64,000 nucleotides of DNA from NCBI GenBank assembly GCA_029255685.2, contig CM055311.2, positions 61,804,548-61,868,547 of the forward strand, given 5' to 3'. This DNA comes from Silene conica. Its lineage: Eukaryota > Streptophyta > Magnoliopsida > Caryophyllales > Caryophyllaceae. The position numbers and the translations under genes are program-made. Shown here in pieces: positions 10,264 to 20,821 of this stretch. Position 1 is the first letter of the stretch. Each line of letters begins with the position of its first letter. The notes beneath the pieces are model-generated. The model did no database searches, was not told where the DNA came from, and saw only the letters and a list, made by a program, of their open reading frames with translations.

Positions 10264-11489
10264 GATCAACAAAACATGTCTAACACTTTAACTACACTAA
10301 GAGCTTAGTAAACTAAGTAGCTGGTATACTCATGGTTATATCGTCACTCCCTCCATTAAAGTGGACATTTGAGATTGTAAGTATGCTGAAATTGCAAATG
10401 GCCACAATAAGAGCTAAGTACAATGAGAGCAATGACTTGTGAACCATAAGAAAATAGGAGAATGTGAGTAGAATGATATGAAAAACAAATGTAGAAGCAA
10501 AACGATGACTACGCAGTAACCACAATGTAATCTGTACGGTAAAAAGTGAAATTACAAAAGTTAAAAGCCAAAGTTTAAATTCTTATTGTACGATATAAGT
10601 AGTGATAAAGTAAAATTATCTATGTAAATTAGAAATTAAGAAAAACTACGGAAACCGACATGTTTATGTTGAAATATATTGAGACAAATAAATACAAAAG
10701 TAAACATTACCCTTCAAAATCCAAATTGAAAATTGAAATCAATCAAAGTAAATTTATGAAAAAATCAAAACTGTGAATTCTCAAAGAAGTAAAAGATAAA
10801 AGTTTGTTATTGTATGAAATCAAAATTTAACCGATCTAGAAAGGCTAACCTTGTCTGCTTCGTTGTGCTGGAGCAGGAAAATATATGCGTGTGTTAATTG
10901 TTCACCAGTCACCACCATCACCATAGAACTGCAAATTAGCTCATAAAAAGATTAAAGCAAATTACAATTACAATAAAATAGATCGGTGGCCAAGAACATC
11001 TTGCTTATTTACAAATTTAGGAGCATACCAATTTTTTTTGCCATGAAATATGAAATAGACGGAGAAGAAGATACAAATGCAGGGCACATATTAAAATCGT
11101 GAGAGAATGATGAGTGGCGGCTAGAAAAGGTAATTTATTTATAAAAGTTACTCCGTATTATTTTGCCTTGCATTCAACGTTGGAATAGTTACAATATATA
11201 GAGATTGCTAGGTACTCAATTCCTTTGATTGAACCTAGAATCGTGGTGATTGATTCCTAGGTTAGGAAATACAATCTCTAAATTAGATAGGAGAATATTT
11301 AGCTGGACTCTTTGTATAATAATTGACGTAATATCAGCAAATTCCTAAAATATGTTAATAGCAGTAATAAATCTTAACGGGGCGTAGAATATTAATTCCT
11401 AATATCCGTCTAGAATATTCCTAATAAATCTTCACAATATTCCTAATTTCAGTTTAGTTGATTTTGGTTTGACGATTTTTATGCATAGA

Positions 11490-11665
11490 ATAGAATATTA
11501 TATATTATATATTTATTATATTAATTCCTCAAATATCCGTGTAGAATATCCGTGCATGATTTTGGTTTTTTATGGCATATATATAATATAATATATAATA
11601 TAATATATAATATAATAGAATATTAATGAATATTAATATTTTAATATTAAATTATTAAATTATTA
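11490..11665. repeat. AT-only microsatellite-like tract
   Basis: Runs of ATATTATAT and TATAATATAATA, degenerate and without a fixed long period. Confidence 0.7.
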
Positions 11666-11815
11666 TGATGTGGCATAAATGAGTAATTCTGATTGGTCTA
11701 CAAAAATGAAATTTCTGAGGGTGAATGTGAGAGCTCGAAACACTAAACGCTGAAACCTGATTGCGCCACGTCAGCGGAATTACATTCTTCTTTTATAGTA
11801 ATAATGATAGATAGA

Positions 11816-13331
11816 TAAAATATTTTTGTCAATTATTTTACCGAGAATGAAAGGAAAACAAGATTAAATTGTACAAAAATGTAATGTTGGAACATTGGAT
11901 AAGAACTAGGTTGTAACCCGTGAAATTCACGGGTCTGTTTTTAAACTTTAGATGAATATAGTTAATAATATTGGAGATAAGCAAATTAATTATTTACTGT
12001 GGCCTGTTTTTAACTTTAGATGAATACCGTAATTAATAATATCAAAGAAAGCTGATTAATTATAAACATATAAATAAATTTTGAATTATTTATGACACAT
12101 GTTGGTATGACGGTATACATGAGCTATCATATATAGTTGTTCATTAAGATGATCAAGACTTACAATAGAATTTGTATACTTTTAATTACTCATTGCACCA
12201 TTTTTAAAATATGTAACCCATATATAAAAGCAAAACGTAAATAATCTGATGAGACGTGAGTAGTAAATGTATAGTTGGGTTAAAAAACGTATTTTTAATT
12301 ATATTTATTAAAGATTTTCATATAATAAATACAGTTATTGCGCGCGACATCTTACACGAAGACATTCCAAAATTATTAAATGACCACTCATTTACTATTT
12401 ACTATATTAAATAAATACTCCGTACTTGTTAAAATGTTTCGCATTCACGTGAATAGTCAGATGTCTTACAATAAATCGAAAATGTAGTCTAATAAATCAC
12501 GACGCTCACATAAGTGTATATACCGATGAAGAGTAATTATTCCGACCCATATTTAATAACGATTAAACCATAAAAAAATGTAGTCTAAAAAATTCTTGTA
12601 GGTATTCCGACCCGTAATTATTCCGACCCATATGTAAATCGAAAATGTAGTCTAAAAAATACTTGTAGGTATTTTTTTGTTCGGTGATTATGGATTGGTA
12701 ACTCTAGGATTTAGGCCGTGCTACGGAATTAATCTTCAGCCAAAACTGTCATTATTTATTGTTTCAATATATGGAATGAAATCTTGTGATTCCATAGATT
12801 TAGTCCGTGAAATCTTGGAATAATTATTATATCATTATACCATATCTTGAATCTTATTGGACAATAGCTCTAGGATGAATCTAATTGGACAATAGCTCTA
12901 GGATGCTTTACAACGCGACACGTAGGACAAAGCTTTTTTCTAGCGATGCCACGTCAGCAGCTTGGCTTCTGCATTAGATAAATATATGATGGAGGGAGTA
13001 TATATCATGTCAATATTATGTCATTAATTCTTAATTGAGAATGATGGTAACAAAGTTAACTCCATTATATCGTTTCAGTTGTGGTTGTTTGAAACCTTTT
13101 ATTCATTCACCATTTCTCTCATATCTTATTACTTGCCAACTAATAAATAAGGGTTATATACTTTTTTCCAATATAGAAATGACGTTAAATTAGTAACTGA
13201 CTGGAATCTAAAGGGATAATATATCAAACATTAAATGCACGATAAATGTTTTAAAACTAAAATAAGTAGTACAAAACACTGTAATTGCAACTTATTTCAA
13301 TATCCGTGCAACGCACGGGCAAAAAAACTAG
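11816..13331 (+). mobile_element. 3' part of a plus-strand Helitron, split by copy 1 of the 1.08-kb Helitron
   Basis: The 3' terminus is the hairpin CCGTGCAACGCACGG, then GCAAAAAAACTAG ending at 13331, followed by T. The segments 11816-11905 and 12990-13331 are contiguous in a related copy at about 48130-48581. That shows the 11906-12989 element is a later insertion. The 5' end of this Helitron is not identified. Confidence 0.72.
11906..12989 (-). mobile_element. 1.08-kb non-autonomous Helitron, copy 1
   Basis: The plus strand starts CTAGGTTGTAACCCGTGAAA. On the minus strand this is the 3' end: a CCCGTGAAATTCACGGG hairpin, then a spacer, then CTAG. The other end is GA at 12988-12989 followed by T, which is TC on the minus strand after A. 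A near-identical copy at 61866-62982 has the same two borders in unrelated flanks, which confirms both ends. It is inserted in the plus-strand Helitron that ends at 13331. There is no coding capacity. Confidence 0.88.
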
Positions 13332-13452
13332 TTAGTCTTAAATTAAAAATTTGAATACAACGTCTTATATATTTTTTTAGTAACTATCCATGTATACTAT
13401 GATATAAAATTAAAGAATTACCTAAAAATGGACAAGATGTGACCCGTTAATT

Positions 13453-13834
13453 TAGGCCTGGCAAACAAGCTAATCGGGTCAATTTCGGGGCGGGTTAGAG
13501 TTGGGTGTCAGGTTGGGTTCAACTGTCGAGTCGAGTTCGAGTTCGGGTCGGGTCAACTTGTTACAACCCGATAAGAATTACTATTGAATTTTTTGGACCT
13601 ATCAACCACTACATTATTTTTAGTCAAACTGACCCGATCCATAAACACCGTTACGCGACCAAGTATTCCCCATTCCAACTCGATACCCGAGGTAAGTTAT
13701 AAACCGAAATCATTCGACCAAGCCCGATCCGACCCAAAAATAGTCACGACTCGAATCAATCCGACATCACAATAACTCGAACCTAAATTAACTCGACTCG
13801 AATCTGACTCGTTCCTCCCGATTGCAAGGCCAAT
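13453..13834. mobile_element. Probable hAT-like element rich in TCGGGT/ACCCGA motifs
   Basis: The left end TTAGGCCTGGCAAAC and the right end GATTGCAAGGCCAA are imperfect inverted repeats. The interior has many CGGGTC, GAGTTCGGG and ACCCGA motifs, like the other GC-rich hAT elements in this window. I found no clean target-site duplication, so the borders are tentative. Confidence 0.45.
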
Positions 13835-14063
13835 ATGTTGACCGACGTTTGTTGGGTCGGTTAAATTTCTATTTGGTATATATTGGGTCGGTTGTAACTT
13901 AATTTCATTTTCCCAATGTCGTGAGATTTTCCCTCTTCCGCTATCTTCCTCATTACAAGCTTATAATTAGGGTTCCACTCCACAAATTAGGTTTTCCGCT
14001 CTTCCCATTCATTCAATAATTTTCAATTGAATCCTACAACTCTTCGTAAAACCCCAGTTAAAC
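13835..14063 (+). promoter_or_regulatory. 5' flank and leader of the cactin gene
   Basis: The stretch between the hAT-like element and the start codon carries TATATA-like sequence at about 13878-13883, pyrimidine-rich stretches (TTTTCCCTCTTCCGCTATCT) and no ATG near the start codon. I infer a 5' UTR of up to about 150 bases. The transcription start is not determinable from sequence. Confidence 0.35.
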
Positions 14064-17000
14064 ATGGGTAAAATCCAAAAATCCAGCAGCAGTCGAGCAG
14101 TTAAATCTTCTAGCAGAAAACACCACCACCGCCGCCACCATTCAGACGACGATTCGGACTCCCCCTCCGCGTCCGACTCATCCGCGGATCATCGCTCCTC
14201 TCGCCGCCGTAGTAGCTCCTCTCGCCGTCGTAGACGCCGGAGCTCCTCGCCGGAATCGTCCGACAGCGATGACGACAGAAGAAGCAGGCGAAAAGCAGTT
14301 TCGGAAGAAGAAATCAAGGAATACCTAGCGAAAAAAGCGCAGAAAAAGGCAATGCGAGTCGCCAAAAAGCTCAAAACAACAACAGTTTCAGGCTACTCAA
14401 ACGACTCGAATCCGTTCGGAGACGCGAACTTGAACGAGAAGTTCGTGTGGGGGAAGAAGATACAGAAGGACGTGACGATGGGAGTGCCGATGGACGAGTA
14501 CACGGTGAAGGCGGAGAAAAGGCGGCAGAAGGAGAGAATGGCGGAGATTGAGAAGGTGAAGAAGCGGAGAGAAGAGAGAGCGGCGGAGAAAGCACAAAGA
14601 GAAGAGGAAATGATGTTGTTGCAAAGGGAAAGAGCTAGGGCTGAGGCTGATGATTTTGAGAAGAAGGAAGTTGAGTTTCATTTTGATCAGAGTAAAGTGC
14701 GGTCTAAGATTCGGCTTAGGGAAGGGAGGATGAAGCCTATAGATGTGCTTACCACGTATCTAGATGAGACTGATGAGTTTGATATCGAGGTTGATGAGCC
14801 TTATATGGTCTTTAAGGTATATGAACGAAAGCTCCATAGTTTTTGCTAGGTTTCGGTATTGTTATGTTGAATGATTCCATGATTAAATTCCACTCGTACA
14901 TAGGAGTAACTAGCCTGTTATAAGTAGAATTGTGTTGATGATGTTAATTTATGTGAATGAGCCTTGTATGAAGTTTAAGGTAGAATTTTGGAAGCCTAAT
15001 TGTATTTGCTAGGTTTCGATATTGTTTTGTTGAGGTTGGTTTTTGATCGATTCATTGTTTCTTGTGGCAGTCATAATTTCAAATGAAGCTGGGATTATGC
15101 CTTATATTAGAAGTAACGCCTAGGTGGTAACGGGTTGAAATAATGGCGGTAACGGGTCGAAATAATGGCGGTGGTAGTTGATGTGAATGTGCTTTTTTGT
15201 TTTGTGAGTGACATGGAACAATGTAGACTGAATTTACAATTATATCCAAAAAATGGTAGTATAACATTGCCTGGGCAATCTATAGAAAGCAAGCTGTTAG
15301 TGATTTTTTTGATTGATTTGATGAGGGTAACCTTTAGTTTTAGTCTCTTGGTTGAGAGTTGTGATGAAGGGTGCATTATAGTTGTGGATATTGTTGGTTT
15401 GCTTATTAGGCATGTTATTGTGATTTGTGAAATTAGTCATAGGAGGTTGATTAAATTAGATTAAATTTTTAATTGTAATGTATATACTATATTACATGAA
15501 ATAGTGAAGTTATGACTCTGATGGTCCTCTGATGAGTTTTCGGAATATGATAGAAAAGTTATCATTGGTAATTTGATGAGGGTGCAATTCGGTCTTAAGA
15601 TAAGTTGGGCTATGTTGCCAAATTATGTCTTACAATGACCCTTGGTCAGGGTAATGAGTTTTGCGTTCACGTGTTGGGTTGGATGAACTTTATATGTCAT
15701 TGAGATTGTGTGAAAGCATGATGTCTTCCATTGGTGATATATGCGTATTCAACTGCGTAATAATTATTATCTGGCTTAGTGTTGGATAATTGACTGATTG
15801 ACAGTCTTCCCATTGTATTTGTTAGGCGGAAGAAATTGGTTAAGTAGGAATTTGCGAGCGACAAACAGTTTAGCTTAGAGCTTCGATGCTATGTTCTTAA
15901 TAGGCTCTGTAGAAGATGAGGGATATAAGTGTTAGTTGGTGATTAGGAAGCATGCTGTCCCTTAATTACATCAAGAGTCTGAGTCTTGAAATAGACTCAA
16001 ATAGAAATAGTCTCAAATAGTGCATGATGAAAATGAGCGGCATTTCTCCTTTCAGGTCATGTATGCTGTATTGTAGTGCTACTTTTTGATTAGTTTAAAA
16101 TTTCACGCTTTAATATGAAGTTAGCATTGGAAGTTGACGAAAGGATACGTCTTATCTGCTTTGTTTTTGTCTTTGTTAAGGTTATAGTCCTGACTGTTAT
16201 GTACGGAGTAATTGTTAAGGCTGTTGGTTGATTGATTAGTCTATGGAAGAAATAGATTGGAAAACTAGTTAAACCAAATTTTCATAAATTTGATTGTACA
16301 GTAGTAATCAAATACATATGGCTAGTGTAACTGTAATCTATGGTTGCTTAATATAGTACTACACATGTGACACTGGATGCTATTGTTGAGAGCAAATAAT
16401 AGCCTTTTTGTTGTTATTTTTTATATTGCCTAAAGGCATAGTTACAATAATCAATCGACGAAAAGACAACTCCATGTAAAAGGAGAACAGCAAGTGTTTT
16501 TTCTCAACTTCTGTGGATGTGTTTGTTACTATGTACTCAACTGTGTGTGCTGTGTTTCGTTCAGGGCCTAACTGTTAAGGAAATGGAGGAGCTTCATGAT
16601 GATATCAAATTGCATCTCAACTTGGACAGACAAACACCAACTCATACATCATACTGGGAGGTATTATTCGATTAAAGCATGGTTACCGGATTAGCTATGA
16701 ATACGTTCTTACCGATTAACGAATATAGAATGTGTGTTGTATGTATTTCAGTGACATGATAGAAATCACTCTTTTAGGATTCGCGGTTGGTTGGGTACCC
16801 GAGGGAATCCGATAACCCTGGAATGAAGGTGTCTATTTGTTCATTCATAGCTGGTGAACCCTTTTCGTCCCTATATATCCGAGTGTTACTAAGTGAGCAG
16901 CAAATGACCAAGTATTTGAAAACCTTTATGGTTACTTTGTTGAAATGTAAACGACCTGTCATAAGATACCTACTCTGACGAATTTATTATTAAGATATCC

Positions 17001-19831
17001 AGTTGCTGATGACCATGACATAAGATATCCAGTTGCTGATGACCATGAAATTTTTGTGGTTACTTGAAATTCTATCTTTTCATATGCCTTGTTCATATCT
17101 GTTATATATTTCATTAGTTCTGTCAGGATCATAATAATGTGTGATATAAGTGTCATAGTTGTTTTAAATGAGTTGTCTCTGACTTCTTGATAACCTATGA
17201 AGCCTAGAGACTACTATTTTTCTCAACCTCGAATCCATGTTAATGTTTGAAACTCAAAAACACTTTCTTCTCTCATCATTAAATCCGTTTGATTAAAGTA
17301 TAGTTTGAGCCTTTGAGGCAATAAGATGACCCTCATGATTTACCACAACACTGTTTGAAGCCATGGAACCCTCAGGTATCCTCCAGTATTATGCAATAGG
17401 CACAGAACATCTCTTTCAAGTGGTTCTGTTTCATGCAATTGGCTAAGGGTATTATTTTTTAACCTTGTCCAGAGATTATTTAATGTGGAATATTCAACTT
17501 CCTTTCGTCTGTGAGTCGACATTGTTAGAACGTTACCTTCTCCTCTCAGTTTTGTATCGGAGTCATCCAAACGGAAAAAAATGAAACTTGATGACAAAAT
17601 TTAATTAGTCCTCATAATCTTGACTGTTTTGCCATAGTTTTTTAAATGAATGGCTGATTTATTATCTGACAGGCACTAATGGTGGTTTGTGAGTGGGAGC
17701 TGGGTGAAGCTAGGAGAAAGGATGCAATAGATCGGGCTAGAGTTCGTGGAGAGCAACCTCCTGCTGAGTTACTTGCTGAAGAACGAGGTCTGCATTCGAG
17801 TATTGAGACAGATGTCAAAAATTTCTTAGAGGGCAAGTCACACAAAGATTTGGAAGAGCTACAGGCAAAAATAGAGTCAGATATGCGTTCTGGTGAAGCC
17901 AAGGTGGTCGAGTTCTGGGAAGCTGTGCTTAAACGGCTTCACATATACAAGGCGAAGGTATGTGTACCTGGGTTGTTTGAAAAGCTAGTTGTAATTTGTA
18001 AACATATAAGTTATACTTTTAATATAGAGGCTGGTTTTTCAGTTGAAATTTACTCTTTTTATGTTCAGGCTTGTTTGAAGGAAATTCATCCCAAGATGTT
18101 ACGGAGGCACTTAAATCGCCTTGAACAACCTCAAGGTCATAACTTGCAATATGAGAAGGAAAAGACTGAAGAGGTGATCGAGCCTGAAGTGGAAGGTATG
18201 AATTACTTTCTAGTCAGTGTTGTCATCTTTAATTCTTTTATTAAAAGGATCATTTATCTTATTGGTTTCCCGACACACCTCCTTTGTTTAGAATCTCGAA
18301 AATTTTCTCCAGAACCTATCACAAATAAGGAGACGCAAGCTCTTGAAGCAGAAGCAAGAGAAGAAGAAGAAGAACAAGAACAAGAAGAAGAAGAAGAAGA
18401 AGAAGAAGTAAAAGAAGAAGAAGAAGAAGAAGAAGAAGAAGACGAAGAGGAAGGTTCATTCTCACCACAGCTGTTACACGGTGATGAAGCTGAAGAAGCA
18501 ATTGATCCTGACGAGGACAAGCTCATATTGGTAAGCTAAATGATACTTCCTTAAATACATCTAATACACTCTTTTGACTCACTGGTATCACTTTTGTGTG
18601 TTCACACTATTTTCGTGGCTGTGCTTTTACAGGAGAAGAAGCGTTTGGCTGTATTGAAGGATCAACAAAGGCGAATGAAAGAGGCAATGACTTCTAAACG
18701 TGCTGAACCAGAGGACGATTTTGAGATCAGGGCTAAGAAAGTTATGGGACCCTTGGACGACGGTGATGCAGTACTTGGCTCCGGTGCAGAAATAAATCTT
18801 GACTCCCAGGTATATTACTAGGTGTATGTATGGCCATGTTCAATATAGCAACTGCGTTAAGTACAACTTATTATGTAACTTACGTGTGTGTGGGTGTGTG
18901 GGTGGATGTGTGGGGGTGTCTAAACCCAATATTTTAGAAAGCTCAACTGTCTCCATTTCCTGTCCATTTTATACCCAAAACAAGCTTGATGTTTTTTTAT
19001 ATAAATTTGTAGACTTCATAAACTTTGATGTGCGACAGCTAAAAATTAAAGGAAAAATTTGGGTGGATGCGAATTTTGGTTTACATTAAAATATCATGGA
19101 TTGGTTTCGACTGGGGTTGGGAATTTCCATATGGGGATAAATATTGTGAATACGGATCCTCTTGGCTTGGGAACTTGCGTACTTGGATAAATATAGACCA
19201 ATCCGAAATCAATTCATTGACAGCCCACTCATTTGGAAATAAACCTTCTCTGTTCTTTAAAAGTTGAAGTGTGTGAACCAGTTTGATACGGAGTTTTGCA
19301 CACAGCATATTGTTTATCGTTTGAACAATGATCCTAATATATGGGTTTGTGTACAGGTATACTGGTGGCATGATAAGTATCGGCCAAGGAAACCGAAATA
19401 TTTCAATCGTGTTCATACGGGTTATGAATGGAATAAATACAACCAAACACATTATGATCATGATAATCCGCCTCCAAAGGTAGTTCAAGGGTACAAGTTT
19501 AACATTTTCTATCCGGATCTTGTCGATAAACAGATGGCCCCCACGTATGTTACTGAGAAAGACGGGGATAGTGATGAGACCTGCATTATTAGATTCCATG
19601 CTGGCCCTCCTTATGAAGACATTGTACGTTTCTTGATTTCATATTTGTGCGTACTTAGTTCTGAAGTTTAGTCTTGAAAAGTTTTTGTTGCTGATGTTCA
19701 ATCTCTTGCAGGCCTTCCGAATTGTGAACAAAGAATGGGAATACTCGCACAAGAAAGGTTACAAATGCACGTTTGAAAGAGGGATACTGCACTTGTATTT
19801 TAACTTCAAGCGATATCGTTACAGGCGGTGA
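14064..19831 (+). CDS. CTN: Cactin, splicing-associated protein (8 exons)
   Basis: Exons are 14064-14816, 16565-16660, 17673-17957, 18069-18195, 18292-18530, 18633-18809, 19357-19623 and 19712-19831. All introns are GT-AG and in phase, giving 687 codons (Arabidopsis cactin is of similar length). Residues 1-80 are Ser/Arg/His-rich, an RS-like nuclear domain. A charged coiled-coil stretch follows (about 150-215, many KRR and EEE runs). Exons 2-4 encode the conserved middle cactin domain (MEELHDDIKLHLNLD, then ARRKDAIDRARVRGEQPP). Exon 5 holds a long glutamate tract. Exons 7-8 encode the C-terminal CactinC domain: YWWHDKYRPRKPKYFNRVHT, NIFYPDLVDK and a final FKRYRYRR. Cactin is a conserved spliceosome-associated nuclear protein, needed for embryo development in plants. 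I chose this ATG because it opens the SR-rich domain and follows a plausible leader. Start certainty is high and exon borders are strong. Confidence 0.93.
14953..15035 (+). repeat. Intron 1 copy of the exon 1 end and splice donor
   Basis: GAATGAGCCTTGTATGAAGT, then TTAAGGTAG, then TTGCTAGGTTTCGATATTGT, repeats with changes the sequence at 14794-14865 (GATGAGCCTTATATGGTCTT, then TAAGGTAT, then TTGCTAGGTTTCGGTATTGT). The copy therefore carries a second TTTAAG/GTA donor-like site about 150 bp inside intron 1. Confidence 0.7.
16983..17048 (+). repeat. 30-bp tandem duplication in cactin intron 2
   Basis: AAGATATCCAGTTGCTGATG, then ACCATGA, occurs twice in a row with a 30-bp spacing. Confidence 0.85.
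18352..18452 (+). repeat. GAA-rich trinucleotide tract coding poly-Glu in cactin exon 5
   Basis: Nearly uninterrupted GAA/GAG codons give an acidic run of about 30 residues within the cactin protein. The Ser/Leu-rich minus-strand ORFs here are its mirror and are not genes. Confidence 0.9.
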
Positions 19832-20241
19832 AGTGGTACGCTGTTTATTGATGCCTGGTTTACACCCTTGTATCGCTGGCATTTCTGCACCTGAAGTTAT
19901 CTGAAAATTTTGTATTCTTACTTCATTTTATTTTCAGGAATATCTGAAATACTTGTGGGTTTCAGATGTTTGTACATTTTGTAGATATCATCATTAATGG
20001 TGTATTGTAGTTGTATGATACTGAATTACAGCAATTTGGAAGTTTAGTTGAAAGTCTGCTATTAGTGATGAAACAATTTTCAAAGGGTGAACTTTTGACG
20101 ACATTGCAGATGCAGAACCAAGCCAATTTTATTACAAAATTTTTGATTTTTTTGACAATGGAGAGAAAATAAGAATCAGTTATTCAATTGGTGCCGAAAG
20201 ATAATTTCCTCTGTTTAACCTGTAAATTGGGTGGTTACGGA
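19832..20241 (+). other. 3' UTR and flank of cactin
   Basis: No ORF of interest. T-rich sequence with TTTTGTA motifs near 19900-19980 is consistent with a plant 3' UTR. The actual poly(A) site is not determined. Confidence 0.4.
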
Positions 20242-20506
20242 TAGGGGTGTTCACCGGTCCAAAACCGGACCGGACAAACCCGTGGACCGGATACTCACCA
20301 ACCCCAAGACCGTGGACCGGACCGGTTGGGAGGGGACCCGGACCGGACCGGACCGACACCCTTTAGGTCCGGTTTTTTCCGGGTTTGGACCGGACCGGTA
20401 GTACTTTACAAGGTAAATTAATTTTTTTTTTTATGTGGACCGGACCGGACCGAACGCTCCGGGTCGGTCGGGTTTGCCGGTCCGGGTCTCTTTTTGTACA
20501 GCCCTA
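20242..20506. mobile_element. Short hAT-type MITE made of CCGGACCGG motifs
   Basis: The ends TAGGGGTGTTCA and the inverted TGTACAGCCCTA form imperfect TIRs. The flanks GTTACGGA (20234-20241) and TTTACGGA (20507-20514) match in 7 of 8 positions, consistent with an 8-bp hAT duplication. The interior is dominated by GGACCGGACCGG and GGTCCGG motifs on both sides of a central T-run. It lies between the convergent 3' ends of the cactin and oxidoreductase genes. Confidence 0.78.
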
Positions 20507-20821
20507 TTTACGGAGAACTGGAGATAGAAAAAGGAATAAAAAAGAAAGATTTCTTTTCCTCGTTAAAATCCATGTACATATTCGACTTTCTGATTGTATA
20601 TTCACTAATTGTAGCAGAAAAAAGGGTCGACATGGCTCTCTACATAAAAGAATCAGACTATTTTCCTTGTGAACGTCGTGAATTTGTAATCATACTGACC
20701 CAATTGAAACCGAGGAGCAGAAGTGAAATTAGATATTGAGTTTTTAATACAGTTGAGTTTCTGGCATATAATTCTCTATAGGACATGCATGAAACTGCGG
20801 GGTGATATTCTGATCGTAATT

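Larger units (their letters stand above)
9060..11811 (-). mobile_element. Non-autonomous Helitron (minus strand)
   Basis: Read on the minus strand, the 5' end is TCTATCATTATTACTATAAA at 11811. The 3' end at 9060 is CTAG, preceded by a hairpin with arms CCCGTGA/TCACGGG. It lies between host A and T, as Helitrons do. There is no RepHel ORF. The short minus-strand ORFs within it have no recognised homology. The interior includes a MITE-like segment (about 9992-10263) and AT-rich tracts near 11490-11660. Confidence 0.75.

Noticed and set aside
9060..11811. Terminal hairpins and repeated motifs considered as CRISPR or tRNA-like structures
   Set aside because: Helitron ends explain them. No CRISPR array, tRNA or rRNA gene is seen in the window.
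18254..18526. Ser-rich and Leu-rich ORFs opposite cactin exon 5
   Set aside because: Mirror translations of the GAA tract.
19081..19599. 172-codon minus-strand ORF
   Set aside because: Lies opposite cactin exon 7 and its upstream intron, with no domain of its own.
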